From assembly GCA_036397555.1 (NCBI GenBank), contig DASWIS010000030.1, positions 1 to 35,829 on the forward strand: DNA of 35,829 bases. Direction: 5' to 3'. Below, piece after piece: positions 1-8,302 of the stretch (position 1 is its first letter; each line of letters begins with the position of its first letter). This stretch comes from Candidatus Zixiibacteriota bacterium. GTDB lineage: Bacteria; Zixibacteria; MSB-5A5; WJJR01. Position numbers and translations under genes: made by a program. Below the pieces are notes generated by a model, which ran no database searches, was not told where the DNA came from, and saw nothing but the letters and a program-made list of their open reading frames with translations.

Positions 1-797
1 AACAACGGCAGCAGATACGGCGGGCCGAAACCCCAAATCCGCACATACTCCAGCCCGCGTCGCATCTTCATCCACACGTAAGACGATTTGGCATAGTATG
101 GGTTCGGCAACAGGTCGCCGTAGTACAAAACCCTCCAGACAGTGTATGTCCCGTACAAGACGGCAAAGATCGCGATGAAGGCGAGAATGTCCTTCCCGTT
201 TGGGCGCCCCTGACGCCTCCAGGCAATCCCTGCGGCGGCCAGACTGGCGACGAAGAATCCGATGCCGTCGTGACGTGTCATCGCGATCAGCACAAACAGC
301 GGCGCGAGTGTGGCGATGCCCCGGTGGCCGTCGAGCGCATCGGCGAATCGCCACACAGCGACCGCGACCAGCGCCGCCATGATCGTCGCTTCCAGACCGC
401 CGAGCGTCCAGATGACGACCGGCAACGAGGCGGTGACGAAGATCAGCGGAAGCGTGTCGGCAACATGGTGTGGATCGCGTTGTGCGCGTACCAGCAGGAA
501 TACGACCAGCCCCGCATAGGCGGCTATCGGGACCAGCCGCGCGGCCAAAGTCAGATCCAAGCCGAACCCGCCGAGCGCCGACATCAGGATCACTTGCAGG
601 AAGTTGGAATACCCCTCGACGCGCTCGCCCGGATTCCAGACCAGCCCATCGCCATTGAGGAAGTTGTAGCAGTATCGCAGCGAGATATAGGCGTCGTCGA
701 CAAAGTAGTACCGGCTCCACCACATGCCGACGGCGGCAATGGCCAGCGATGCCGCCGCCCAGAGCCAGATGGCGCGGTCACGCCAGACAAGTGTCAT
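1..797 (-). CDS. GT-C-type membrane glycosyltransferase, partial (C-terminus beyond window)
   Basis: The minus-strand frame is open from an ATG at 797 to the window edge, giving about 265 residues and no stop, so the gene is cut by the boundary. After a first hydrophobic helix the protein has the acidic motif [10 protein letters not shown], then [20 protein letters not shown] and several more hydrophobic helices. This DDAY...NPGE.VEGYSN pattern is typical of polytopic GT-C glycosyltransferases (AftB/mannosyltransferase-like), which use polyprenyl-phosphate sugars on the outer face of the inner membrane; the paired Asp is the expected catalytic/metal site. Sugar and acceptor cannot be told. 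The start lies 34 bases after the stop of the DUF262 gene on the same strand, and no strong ribosome site is seen before it. Family assignment fairly sure, exact activity unknown. Confidence 0.8.
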   Translation of the reverse strand, partial: MTLVWRDRAIWLWAAASLAIAAVGMWWSRYYFVDDAYISLRYCYNFLNGDGLVWNPGERVEGYSNFLQVILMSALGGFGLDLTLAARLVPIAAYAGLVVFLLVRAQRDPHHVADTLPLIFVTASLPVVIWTLGGLEATIMAALVAVAVWRFADALDGHRGIATLAPLFVLIAMTRHDGIGFFVASLAAAGIAWRRQGRPNGKDILAFIAIFAVLYGTYTVWRVLYYGDLLPNPYYAKSSYVWMKMRRGLEYVRIWGFGPPYLLPL

Positions 798-831
798 GCG
801 AGCAGCACAATGGGAGGAACTCGACTGAGCC

Positions 832-2313
832 TTACACAGGCAGCGCGTTTAGAGCATTACAGAGGGCGGACAAGATGTTAGACTGCACGACGATGAATCG
901 CTCCGGATCAATTCCGAGAGGCGAACTCGCTCCGGAATACTTTTCAAATGCAGATGCAATCTTCTTCTTTTTGCCTCTGATCTTGGATGGCTTCCCATGC
1001 TCAACATCGTGATCCAGATCCGTCCTGAGATCCCGTATGTCGGCAAAGACTGGCGGCCTGCTTTCATCCTGTCGCGTACCGGTGCTCTCCCAGACCAAGA
1101 AATAGAGATGCTTAACGAAGTTGTCATAGGACGCGAGATCATGAATAGGGGTCCGAATCACTTCCTGCGCCTTCGCAGTACGGTTCGTGGGCTGGAATAG
1201 GTTTTCGCCGTGCTTTGATGCGTACAGCTCGTTGATCCTCGCCACACTATCCACAATCTCCGATGCAAGCTGATTTACTGCGCCTTTAAGTCCAGCTTCT
1301 GCGACAGCGGTCGGATCAAGATCGTCAATAAAAGTGGGATCATGCGTAAGAAGTTTTCTGAGCAGTATCTGCTGACGGACTTTCGCGCCGGATCTCACGT
1401 TTGCAGTAATCGTACGCTGAAACTCAAGCGTCAGTGTGTCTGTTGCGCGTTGCCCTAGCTGCACTTGCTTGGCGACGTCGTCAAGGAATGTAAGGTAGAA
1501 GTTGGCAACATCCTTTTCGCGGCCTACTATCCCTGGCGATTGAATCAACCTACAGACAAGAGTCAACAGTGATTGAACTACGGTTCTGTTACGTAACGAT
1601 GAAGCCCTGTCGCCGAATCCGCTGTCCGCGAAATCCAGTGCTCGTCGGATGCGTCCCGCTATATTAGATTTTGTGGAGAATCCGGATTGGCCTTCGAACA
1701 CGGCGAGAAGATCGTCATATCTCAGTCCGACCTCGAGTCCGTCAATCTCCACAGCTGTGACCTTCGCGAGAATGTCGAAGTGCCCATACCGCCTGTTGGA
1801 GGCCCCTATCCTTCCAAAGATAGGATGTTTCAATGCTTTGACGATAAACTCCCTCAGCTTGCTGTGGACGGAATTAAGCTTCTCGCTCCCGGTCAATTGT
1901 AGTCCGCCTTGCAGACGCTGAAAGTATTCCTTCACTTCCTCGTCTGTTGCATCCTCTATTTCGTCAAAGTCGATCTTAAAATCATCGATCGCGTCTACAT
2001 AAACATCCGGGAGATCGCGATAGAGTCGTCCGCCGAATCTTTTCGCGCTCTCATCTGCAAGCTCAAGCTCATTGTCAATAAACTCGAAAATGGCCGTCAA
2101 GCGCTGCTGCCCATCCACGACATGATATGCCGGTTCGTCGGAAACTTTCTGAAAATAGAACTTGGGTAGCTTCCAACCCCGCAAGATCGTATCAATCAGG
2201 CGCTGCTTCTTTGAAGTGCCCCATACTTCTTGCCTTTGCCAATCGGGAATCTCGTAGCGGTCCCTGCGCTTGTAAATCTTATCGAGCTCCCTATGATCCG
2301 ATAACACTTTCAT
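832..2313 (-). CDS. DUF262 (GmrS/ParB-like) domain protein
   Basis: A 493-residue protein starting at ATG 2313, with AAGAGAA just upstream; an upstream in-frame TTG at 2391 would add 26 residues with poor context. The N-terminal domain shows [11 protein letters not shown] (about residues 22-32) and DGQQRL (67-72), the hallmark of DUF262, the ParB/Srx-like nucleotide-hydrolysing half of GmrSD-type and SspE-type defence nucleases. The C-terminal half is charged and helical, and I see no HNH (DUF1524) motif, so the usual nuclease half is missing or replaced. The gene is visibly AT-richer than its neighbours and stands between unrelated genes, which suggests horizontal acquisition. A role in phage or modified-DNA restriction is inference from the family; many solitary DUF262 proteins have no known function. 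Confidence 0.8.
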   Translation of the reverse strand: MKVLSDHRELDKIYKRRDRYEIPDWQRQEVWGTSKKQRLIDTILRGWKLPKFYFQKVSDEPAYHVVDGQQRLTAIFEFIDNELELADESAKRFGGRLYRDLPDVYVDAIDDFKIDFDEIEDATDEEVKEYFQRLQGGLQLTGSEKLNSVHSKLREFIVKALKHPIFGRIGASNRRYGHFDILAKVTAVEIDGLEVGLRYDDLLAVFEGQSGFSTKSNIAGRIRRALDFADSGFGDRASSLRNRTVVQSLLTLVCRLIQSPGIVGREKDVANFYLTFLDDVAKQVQLGQRATDTLTLEFQRTITANVRSGAKVRQQILLRKLLTHDPTFIDDLDPTAVAEAGLKGAVNQLASEIVDSVARINELYASKHGENLFQPTNRTAKAQEVIRTPIHDLASYDNFVKHLYFLVWESTGTRQDESRPPVFADIRDLRTDLDHDVEHGKPSKIRGKKKKIASAFEKYSGASSPLGIDPERFIVVQSNILSALCNALNALPV

Positions 2314-2397
2314 CAAGTTCTCTTTGCCTGCGGCTTTCCTTGAGCCACAAAAGAAAGTAAACTTCTCCCACGGCCCAACAGCAACAGGCAAATTCAG

Positions 2398-4254
2398 CTA
2401 AAGACTATCGCACGGATCACAAAACGCGGACGCCGGATCGGCCGCGCGGAAGGCGACGTCGACGAACTTGACGACGTCGAAGACGTTGGTCACGCCGCTG
2501 CAGTCGGCGTCGGTCTGCTCGTTGGGACAGTTCACATCAAACACGGGCGTGCCGCTGCGGAACGCGACATCGACCGCCGCCACAACATCAAACACGTTGG
2601 TGGTGCCGTCGCAGGCAGGGTCCGTATGGCACGGGCAGTCGCAGTCGCAGGCGTCGCCCAACCCGTCGAAGTCCGAGTCCTCCTGGCCCGGATTGAACAC
2701 ATCCGGACAGTTGTCGGCGCTGTTGATGACGCCATCGCCGTCGTCATCGGCATACAGCGGGTTGGTCACCGTGGCGTACAGTCGCGTGCCGACAATGGAA
2801 TCGACCTGCACCGAGATGCCCGACGCCCCTGAGTGGCCGTCGCTGCCGGGGAATGTGCCCGGCCCAAACAGTTCCTGCCCGGGGACATCATCGGAAAACA
2901 GGGCGCCGCGGCGTGTCTCATACGGATACCACCACTGCGCGCTGTCGGTGACATGCCCTTCGGGATTGCTGGTGTGGTCCATCGATGGATTGTAACCGGC
3001 GTCTTCGACCTGCACGACATAGAACGGGTTTCCGGTATTCGAGAACCAGTCGCCGAACGGTCCCTGGTGGATGTGCATGATGAGCAGGCCGCGATCGAGC
3101 GGATCATTGCCGAATGCCAGGTCGGGCCACAGCATGCAGGAAAAGTCTGAATCGAAACGATCATACGGCGCGCCCGATTCGGGATTGCGGTACTCCAGCA
3201 GGAAATACTCGTCATCGGCCATGTCGATCGGCACCAGATACAGCGCGCTGTCGCTTTCGGTCTGGATGTTGTTGAGCACGATGCTCGCGGGTGAATGCTC
3301 GATGATGATCGGATCGAGCCAGCCGAGCTGCTTCTTGCTCCAGCCGGAGAAGTGCGTCGGCACTTTGGCCGCGCCGATCGCCAGAATACCGTAACCATAG
3401 TATGCCATGATGTCCCAGTCGACGACCGGGTGATCGTTGGCATCATTCGGAGTCCAGCAGTTGACGACATCGAGACGGTTGTTCGGGTCGTAGAGATCGG
3501 GCAGGCCGATGTTGTGGCCCAGCTCATGGCAGTAGACGCGGATGCCGTTGAGCGTCCGCTCGCCGGTGAATTGGGTCGGATTCAGCGGATCGCGCAGCGG
3601 CATCATCTCCGGCGAAGTATTCCAGCGCGAGACGCGCTTGCCATCGAACGGCCCGGGGCCGTCGCCGGGAGCGTACACCGCGGCGAACGACCAGACTTCG
3701 GTGGGATCGTGCGTGTCCTCCTGGCCGGTGCCCGCGCGAACAAACACGACCGCATCGACATTGCCGTCATTGTCGCCGTCGTATTGCGAATAATCGATAA
3801 ACGGGTCCAGCGATTCCAACAAGTCCTCAAACCGTCCAAACATGACGCCGGGATTGTTCGGATAGGTGCCGTCGTTCCACCACCCCGAGACATCGCCCGC
3901 GATGATCATCTGGTCGTACGACACTTCGGCATAGTAATCGGCGACCGAACCGCCGGGAAACACGCCGCGCGAGAACATGAGACTGTCGAATGTGCCCGGC
4001 AGAAAATACGTCGCGGGCTTGTTCTCCCACTCCACCAGAATCGCCAGCACTTTGAGCGTATCGGCATCGAATTGGTACGCGGCGATCTTCTGCATCTCGT
4101 CGGCGGTCGGTTCCGGCGGCAGACGGTCGGCGTACTTTTGACGTTCCGACTCCGGCAGATGGAGAATCAGCGCGCCGCCGGATGCGGCGACTGCAGCTTG
4201 AGCGAACATCAGGACACCCACAAGGGTCAAAGCCAGTCGCACGTCGGTTCTCAT
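2398..4254 (-). CDS. Secreted M6-family metalloprotease with TSP3-like and dockerin-like C-terminus
   Basis: A 618-residue preproprotein. The start ATG at 4254 follows GAGGAG at good spacing and opens a signal peptide (about residues 1-24, ending AVAA). The peptidase domain carries [13 protein letters not shown] (calcium-site-like, about 158-170) and the zinc motif [11 protein letters not shown] (His243, Glu244, His247, Asp253), the HExxHxxGxxD pattern of M6 immune-inhibitor-A-like proteases. Residues about 499-535 form a thrombospondin type 3-like stretch ([19 protein letters not shown]). Residues 536-618 hold two 12-residue EF-hand-like loops, [12 protein letters not shown] and [12 protein letters not shown], each followed by VVxxVDVAFR: a dockerin-like module with added cysteines. 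Expected to digest protein outside the cell. It is the last of four adjacent minus-strand genes with the same C-terminal module. Confidence 0.88.
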   Translation of the reverse strand: MRTDVRLALTLVGVLMFAQAAVAASGGALILHLPESERQKYADRLPPEPTADEMQKIAAYQFDADTLKVLAILVEWENKPATYFLPGTFDSLMFSRGVFPGGSVADYYAEVSYDQMIIAGDVSGWWNDGTYPNNPGVMFGRFEDLLESLDPFIDYSQYDGDNDGNVDAVVFVRAGTGQEDTHDPTEVWSFAAVYAPGDGPGPFDGKRVSRWNTSPEMMPLRDPLNPTQFTGERTLNGIRVYCHELGHNIGLPDLYDPNNRLDVVNCWTPNDANDHPVVDWDIMAYYGYGILAIGAAKVPTHFSGWSKKQLGWLDPIIIEHSPASIVLNNIQTESDSALYLVPIDMADDEYFLLEYRNPESGAPYDRFDSDFSCMLWPDLAFGNDPLDRGLLIMHIHQGPFGDWFSNTGNPFYVVQVEDAGYNPSMDHTSNPEGHVTDSAQWWYPYETRRGALFSDDVPGQELFGPGTFPGSDGHSGASGISVQVDSIVGTRLYATVTNPLYADDDGDGVINSADNCPDVFNPGQEDSDFDGLGDACDCDCPCHTDPACDGTTNVFDVVAAVDVAFRSGTPVFDVNCPNEQTDADCSGVTNVFDVVKFVDVAFRAADPASAFCDPCDSL

Positions 4255-4307
4255 GTTTGCTCCTCAAGTCAAGGTCGCGCGCGTAGGGCGCACAAAGTTT
4301 TGTTGTT

Positions 4308-4359
4308 GCGTCACCCGACCCAGGTGACGCTCCTACCGCCACGCGAGGACGCGTGGCGG
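4308..4359. repeat. Double-hairpin intergenic repeat
   Basis: Two adjacent palindromes lie between the M6 gene and the next gene upstream. GCGTCACC (4308-4315) pairs with GGTGACGC (4323-4330), and CCGCCACGCG (4336-4345) pairs with CGCGTGGCGG (4350-4359) around a four-base loop. The first hairpin recurs near 8237-8262, so this looks like a dispersed REP-type repeat. It could also act as a transcript-processing or stabilising hairpin between the two genes. Confidence 0.65.
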
Positions 4360-4393
4360 GCACATTTCCATCCACACTCATTAAACTCTTCAA

Positions 4394-6583
4394 TCAAAGA
4401 CACACCGTGCAAAACACCGTCGCCGGGTTGCCGTTGCGGAAGGCGACGTCGACTAAGGCGACGACGTCGAAGACATTGGTCACATTGTCGCAGGTGACAT
4501 CGGTCGTGGCGCGCGGACACAGCGGGTTCGGATCGGGAATCGGTGCGCCGTTGCGGAAGGCGACATCGACCGCCGCCACGACGTCGAATACATTGGTGAT
4601 GCCATCGCACTGGGGATCGCCGAAGCAATCGCACGCACAGGGCCCGCCCGACAGATACAGCCGCCCGCCGTCCCAGACGGGATTGTAAGTCGCGGTCCGC
4701 GCCTCCGCCGTCAGCGCGAATCCCTCCAGCGGGTCGAACGACAAGCCGACGGTGTCGCCGGGCTCGGCGGCGGCCTTGATGGTCATGTAGATTTTGGCGA
4801 TCGGCCCGGTGCCCGGCTCCAGCGGCGGCGACCCGCCCCCGAAATCGGCGGTCAGTTTAACCGCCCGCTGCCCGAAGAAGCCATTGTTGAACACCGCGAC
4901 TTGCTGCTCGAAATACTCCGTGCGGCAGCCGTGGGTTTTCAGTGAATCGAAGGTGGCAATGGCGGGCACATTGGTCAGCGAGACCGGAATCGTGATCGCC
5001 TCCAGCGGCAGCGCGTTGGTCGCGATGACTTCCCAGACCAGTTTGCCGGTGTCCTGCGGCGCGGAGAAATTGGGGCCATCAACCGTGTCGGCCCACACCG
5101 TGATAAAGTCGCGTTTGATCGTGTAGCGCTGCCCGTCGTTGGTGAAGGCGCGCAGCTCGACATCGTAGACTCCGGGATCGTAGGCGTGCACGGGGTTTTC
5201 GACGTCGGCGGAGTCGCCGTCGCCGAAGTACCACTTCCATCCGGTCGTCGTAAACGGGGCGTCATAGGTGTAGCTGACGTCCAACGGCGCCTGGCCCTGC
5301 TGCACGTCGGCTTCGAAGTTGCCGCGCGCGATCGAATTGTCGAGCGTGCCGCGTCCGAGCGTGCTGTTGACCCAGTCGAGCTCCTGCTGGGTCATGATGC
5401 CCAGCGCCCAGTCCAGCTCGCCCGGTATCGGCGGATCGCCCGGGGCGTGGAACATGATCCACGCCGCTTTGAAGTGCTTTTGCGCCGTCTCCGAGCTGGG
5501 AATGCGCGGGCCGTTGGCCGCGATTATTTCCGCCGATCCGAAATCGAAGATGGCGCCGTTGTAGGGGGAGACGCACCCGGTTTCCATGAAACGCAACTCG
5601 GAATTCCCGGCGTCCATCTCGGCCGGTGAGACATACCCCATCAGGTACAAGTCGCAGTAGCTCCAGACACCGTCGGGAATGTCGGTATTGAAACTGAGCG
5701 TCGGGGCGATGCGCGTCGCCGGCGACGATCCCGACCAGTTGGCGATTTCCATACCCGACCCCTGGCCATCGACGCGGAAACTCCAGTGCGCCGAGCGTCC
5801 GCAGGAGGCATCGTCGCCCTGCAGGTCGCGTCCGCCGACAATCGGACTGAGAAACATCCCAAAACGGTGCTCGAATTCCTGCGCCAGCACCAGCCGCGTG
5901 AAGTTGCCGAACATGCCGGTTCCGGGCGCCCAGTCGTATTGATTCCACATCATGACGAACCCCTCGACGTTATTCCCGGCCAGGCCGAAGCCGGCGCGCT
6001 CCTGGTAGAGCGAGCTGCCGATGCCGCTGACGTTGTTTTCGATCCCCTGATAAAATGCCGCGCCAAACTGGTGGCTCGGAACCTGCAGCAGCCAAAAGCA
6101 GATGTAATCCCACTGATCGCCGTGCTCGGCCATCAGCGCATTGGCGGAGTTGACCATCAGCGCGGTCAGTTGCGGATCGGTGTAGTCGCTGCGCAGGATG
6201 TCGTCGGTGTCCTCGTAGACGAACACGTCGTCGTAGGTGAGCGGCGTGCCCGGCATTCGTCCGAACTCGACCCGGGGCCCAACTTTGGGAATGCCCTTGA
6301 CCGCCGGATCGGGGACTTCGCCCTTGGCGATCCCCTCCTGATAGATGCTCAGCCACTCCTCGGGGCTGCGCCAGCCGCATTCGGGAATGGCCGGCACCGG
6401 GTCGGGCACAGCCGCCGTCTGACCGGCGGGGGCGACCGTGACAAGGACGGGCTTCGAGGATGCGCGAGCGGATACGGATGCGATCTGCTCCTCCCCCATG
6501 GCCCCGATCGCAATCACGGCGATCGCGACCAAGACGCACAGACCAAGGCCGGTGCGGAGAACACTCTTCTTCGATGTCATCAT
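4394..6583 (-). CDS. Secreted gluzincin-like protein (degenerate zinc motif) with PKD, cohesin-like and dockerin-like domains
   Basis: A 729-residue protein; ATG 6583 follows GGAG. A signal peptide or anchor spans about residues 10-30. Residues 230-330 resemble a family of secreted metalloproteases (later motif DLYLMGYVSPAEM), but where HExxH is expected the sequence reads QEFEH (235-239, codon CAG for the first His), so zinc binding is probably lost or changed. A PKD domain follows (about 424-498, with WYFGDGD), then a cohesin-like beta-sandwich (about 513-645, with PLEPGTGPIAKI and GDTVGLSF), then a dockerin-like pair of loops (649-729: DPQCDGITNVFD and DVTCDNVTNVFD). It may be a non-catalytic binding or scaffold protein derived from a protease. 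It sits between other genes with the same module. Confidence 0.8.
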   Translation of the reverse strand: MMTSKKSVLRTGLGLCVLVAIAVIAIGAMGEEQIASVSARASSKPVLVTVAPAGQTAAVPDPVPAIPECGWRSPEEWLSIYQEGIAKGEVPDPAVKGIPKVGPRVEFGRMPGTPLTYDDVFVYEDTDDILRSDYTDPQLTALMVNSANALMAEHGDQWDYICFWLLQVPSHQFGAAFYQGIENNVSGIGSSLYQERAGFGLAGNNVEGFVMMWNQYDWAPGTGMFGNFTRLVLAQEFEHRFGMFLSPIVGGRDLQGDDASCGRSAHWSFRVDGQGSGMEIANWSGSSPATRIAPTLSFNTDIPDGVWSYCDLYLMGYVSPAEMDAGNSELRFMETGCVSPYNGAIFDFGSAEIIAANGPRIPSSETAQKHFKAAWIMFHAPGDPPIPGELDWALGIMTQQELDWVNSTLGRGTLDNSIARGNFEADVQQGQAPLDVSYTYDAPFTTTGWKWYFGDGDSADVENPVHAYDPGVYDVELRAFTNDGQRYTIKRDFITVWADTVDGPNFSAPQDTGKLVWEVIATNALPLEAITIPVSLTNVPAIATFDSLKTHGCRTEYFEQQVAVFNNGFFGQRAVKLTADFGGGSPPLEPGTGPIAKIYMTIKAAAEPGDTVGLSFDPLEGFALTAEARTATYNPVWDGGRLYLSGGPCACDCFGDPQCDGITNVFDVVAAVDVAFRNGAPIPDPNPLCPRATTDVTCDNVTNVFDVVALVDVAFRNGNPATVFCTVCL

Positions 6584-6757
6584 TCACTCCGGGGCGACTG
6601 ACGTTACGACGTTTTGATGTAAGTCACGGACTCCCCGGCATGTGAGGGCACGCAGGGGTCGATTCCGGGGTAAGATAAGGCCAATCTGGGGTTTTGGGGA
6701 TGGGGAAAAGGGGGGCTATACCGCTGGGCCGTCACGCGCCATGGCGCGGCCGCCCGC

Positions 6758-8203
6758 TCAATCCGGATTACAAAATGACTGCGCCGCGTCGGCTCCACGG
6801 AATGCTACATCGACGAAGCGAACCACATCGAAGACATTGGTGGTGCCGTTGCAGTCGACGTCGGTCCGTGTCCAGGAACATCCAGCCGACTGCTCGATCG
6901 GAGCCGTCACGGCACGGAAGGCCACATTCACCGCCTGCACCACATCGAGCACATTGATAACGCCGTCGCACACAGGATCAGTGTGGCAAGTACAAGGTGA
7001 CTCGGCTTCTGAGTCCGCCACCAGCCCGACAATCACAATCCCTTTGTGGAACTCGGGTACGATGGTCGACATGTCATCGGCGCTGATGAACGACAGATGG
7101 TTACCCGGCGCCAGACAGCAGGTGTCAATTTCGAAGCGACCCGGTGCGTCTTTGACGTCAAAACAGATCACGAGCGACGGGTCGCCGTTGCCGGGGTAGC
7201 CGTCATACCCCGGTGCCAAGACCGGACCGTCAATCCGATACCCGCTCCACAGCAATCCATCCGGACTGACAAAGAGCGGCTCCCCGACACCGCCCCCTGA
7301 TGAGTCAAAACCAAAATCCTCGCAGTCATCCACAGACGGGGCCCCATAGTAATCCGGCCCGATGACCGACTCGACTAACCCACTCGCCGACAACCGTCCC
7401 CCTATCTGAACATCCGCAAAGTCGCGGACAAAAGCAGCTCCGTTGACGCTGCGAAACTCCAATGGAAATGCGATCCCCGCCAAGTCGACCAGATTCTCGA
7501 TGTAAACACCGACTTTCACCGAATCGGCTCCGGCGTCCACGGAGACAGAGTCCAAATAGACAGCGTTTGCCGGAAGCGGTCTCCCAGTGCAGATGTATCC
7601 CTTTTCGAAACTGAATGCCACCGGTTCACCATACTCATTTACGCCACCAAGATGCTCGGAGGGAATAACGCAACACGTGTCAATCTCAAAGCACCCACTC
7701 AAACCATTGGTTCTAAGGAGAATCTGCAATGACGGGACACCTGAACCCGGTACACCGTCCGTGCCAATCGGGACAACTTGATCGACCCAAATCCTCGAAA
7801 GGAATACCGCATCGGGTGCCACGCGGTCCCAAAACTGCTGAAATATGGCATATGCATGCGAAACTGGTCCGGTGCAATCGTGGGAAAGAGGTGTATATCC
7901 TTCACCAATCGTTTCAAATGCATTACCGAAGGCAAGCCTACCTGAAACGTTCTTACGCATGAATGGGTCCTTCGACAGATAGGCGTCGCCCCTAAGTTGC
8001 CGCAGCTCCAATGGGCAGACAAACGAGGAGATCGGTACATCGTTGGTCACGTACACTCCAACTGATATCTCAACCTGACCCATTCCTGTGATTTCTTTCG
8101 ATTCGACCTGCACGTGATTGAGGGCATGCGCAGTCGATGCCGCGAACATCGTAACCCACACCGACGCAAAGAGACTCGAGCGTCTGACAGTAATCCCAGG
8201 CAT
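6758..8203 (-). CDS. Secreted protein with two cohesin-like domains and a dockerin-like C-terminus
   Basis: A 481-residue protein with a signal peptide (about residues 1-27, ending TAHA); ATG 8203 follows AAGGA. No enzyme motif is visible. It is built from two similar beta-rich domains, about 30-205 and 215-395. Each opens with a run such as VEISVGVYVTND or VKVGVYIENL, has a PLE(L/F)R segment, and closes with FEIDTCC followed by P..HL. I read these as cohesin-like beta-sandwiches; the same template occurs in the 29672-32017 gene. The last ~80 residues hold two dockerin-like loops, DPVCDGVINVLD and DVDCNGTTNVFD. A protein with two cohesin-like modules and one dockerin-like module has the layout of an adaptor scaffold. 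Cohesin assignment is by eye and moderate; the dockerin-like part is clear. Confidence 0.75.
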   Translation of the reverse strand: MPGITVRRSSLFASVWVTMFAASTAHALNHVQVESKEITGMGQVEISVGVYVTNDVPISSFVCPLELRQLRGDAYLSKDPFMRKNVSGRLAFGNAFETIGEGYTPLSHDCTGPVSHAYAIFQQFWDRVAPDAVFLSRIWVDQVVPIGTDGVPGSGVPSLQILLRTNGLSGCFEIDTCCVIPSEHLGGVNEYGEPVAFSFEKGYICTGRPLPANAVYLDSVSVDAGADSVKVGVYIENLVDLAGIAFPLEFRSVNGAAFVRDFADVQIGGRLSASGLVESVIGPDYYGAPSVDDCEDFGFDSSGGGVGEPLFVSPDGLLWSGYRIDGPVLAPGYDGYPGNGDPSLVICFDVKDAPGRFEIDTCCLAPGNHLSFISADDMSTIVPEFHKGIVIVGLVADSEAESPCTCHTDPVCDGVINVLDVVQAVNVAFRAVTAPIEQSAGCSWTRTDVDCNGTTNVFDVVRFVDVAFRGADAAQSFCNPD

Positions 8204-8236
8204 TTCGGTCCTTCGATGTGATCCCGATGTCGCTTA

Positions 8237-8262
8237 GGCGTCACCAGAGGGCGGGTGACGCC
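8237..8262. repeat. REP-like hairpin
   Basis: GGCGTCACC (8237-8245) pairs with GGTGACGCC (8254-8262) in the gap between two dockerin-like genes. It shares its stem with the hairpin at 4308-4330, so it is probably a dispersed repeat. It has no T-run and is not a convincing terminator. Confidence 0.6.
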
Positions 8263-8302
8263 ACGAGGTGTCGTTAATCGGAATATACAGTGTCAGCGTG
8301 TG

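Noticed and set aside
3295-4497. A 400-codon plus-strand frame opposite the M6 gene
   Set aside because: It is antisense to the clear metalloprotease and continues through an intergenic double hairpin; composition is Arg/Val-rich as in shadow frames.
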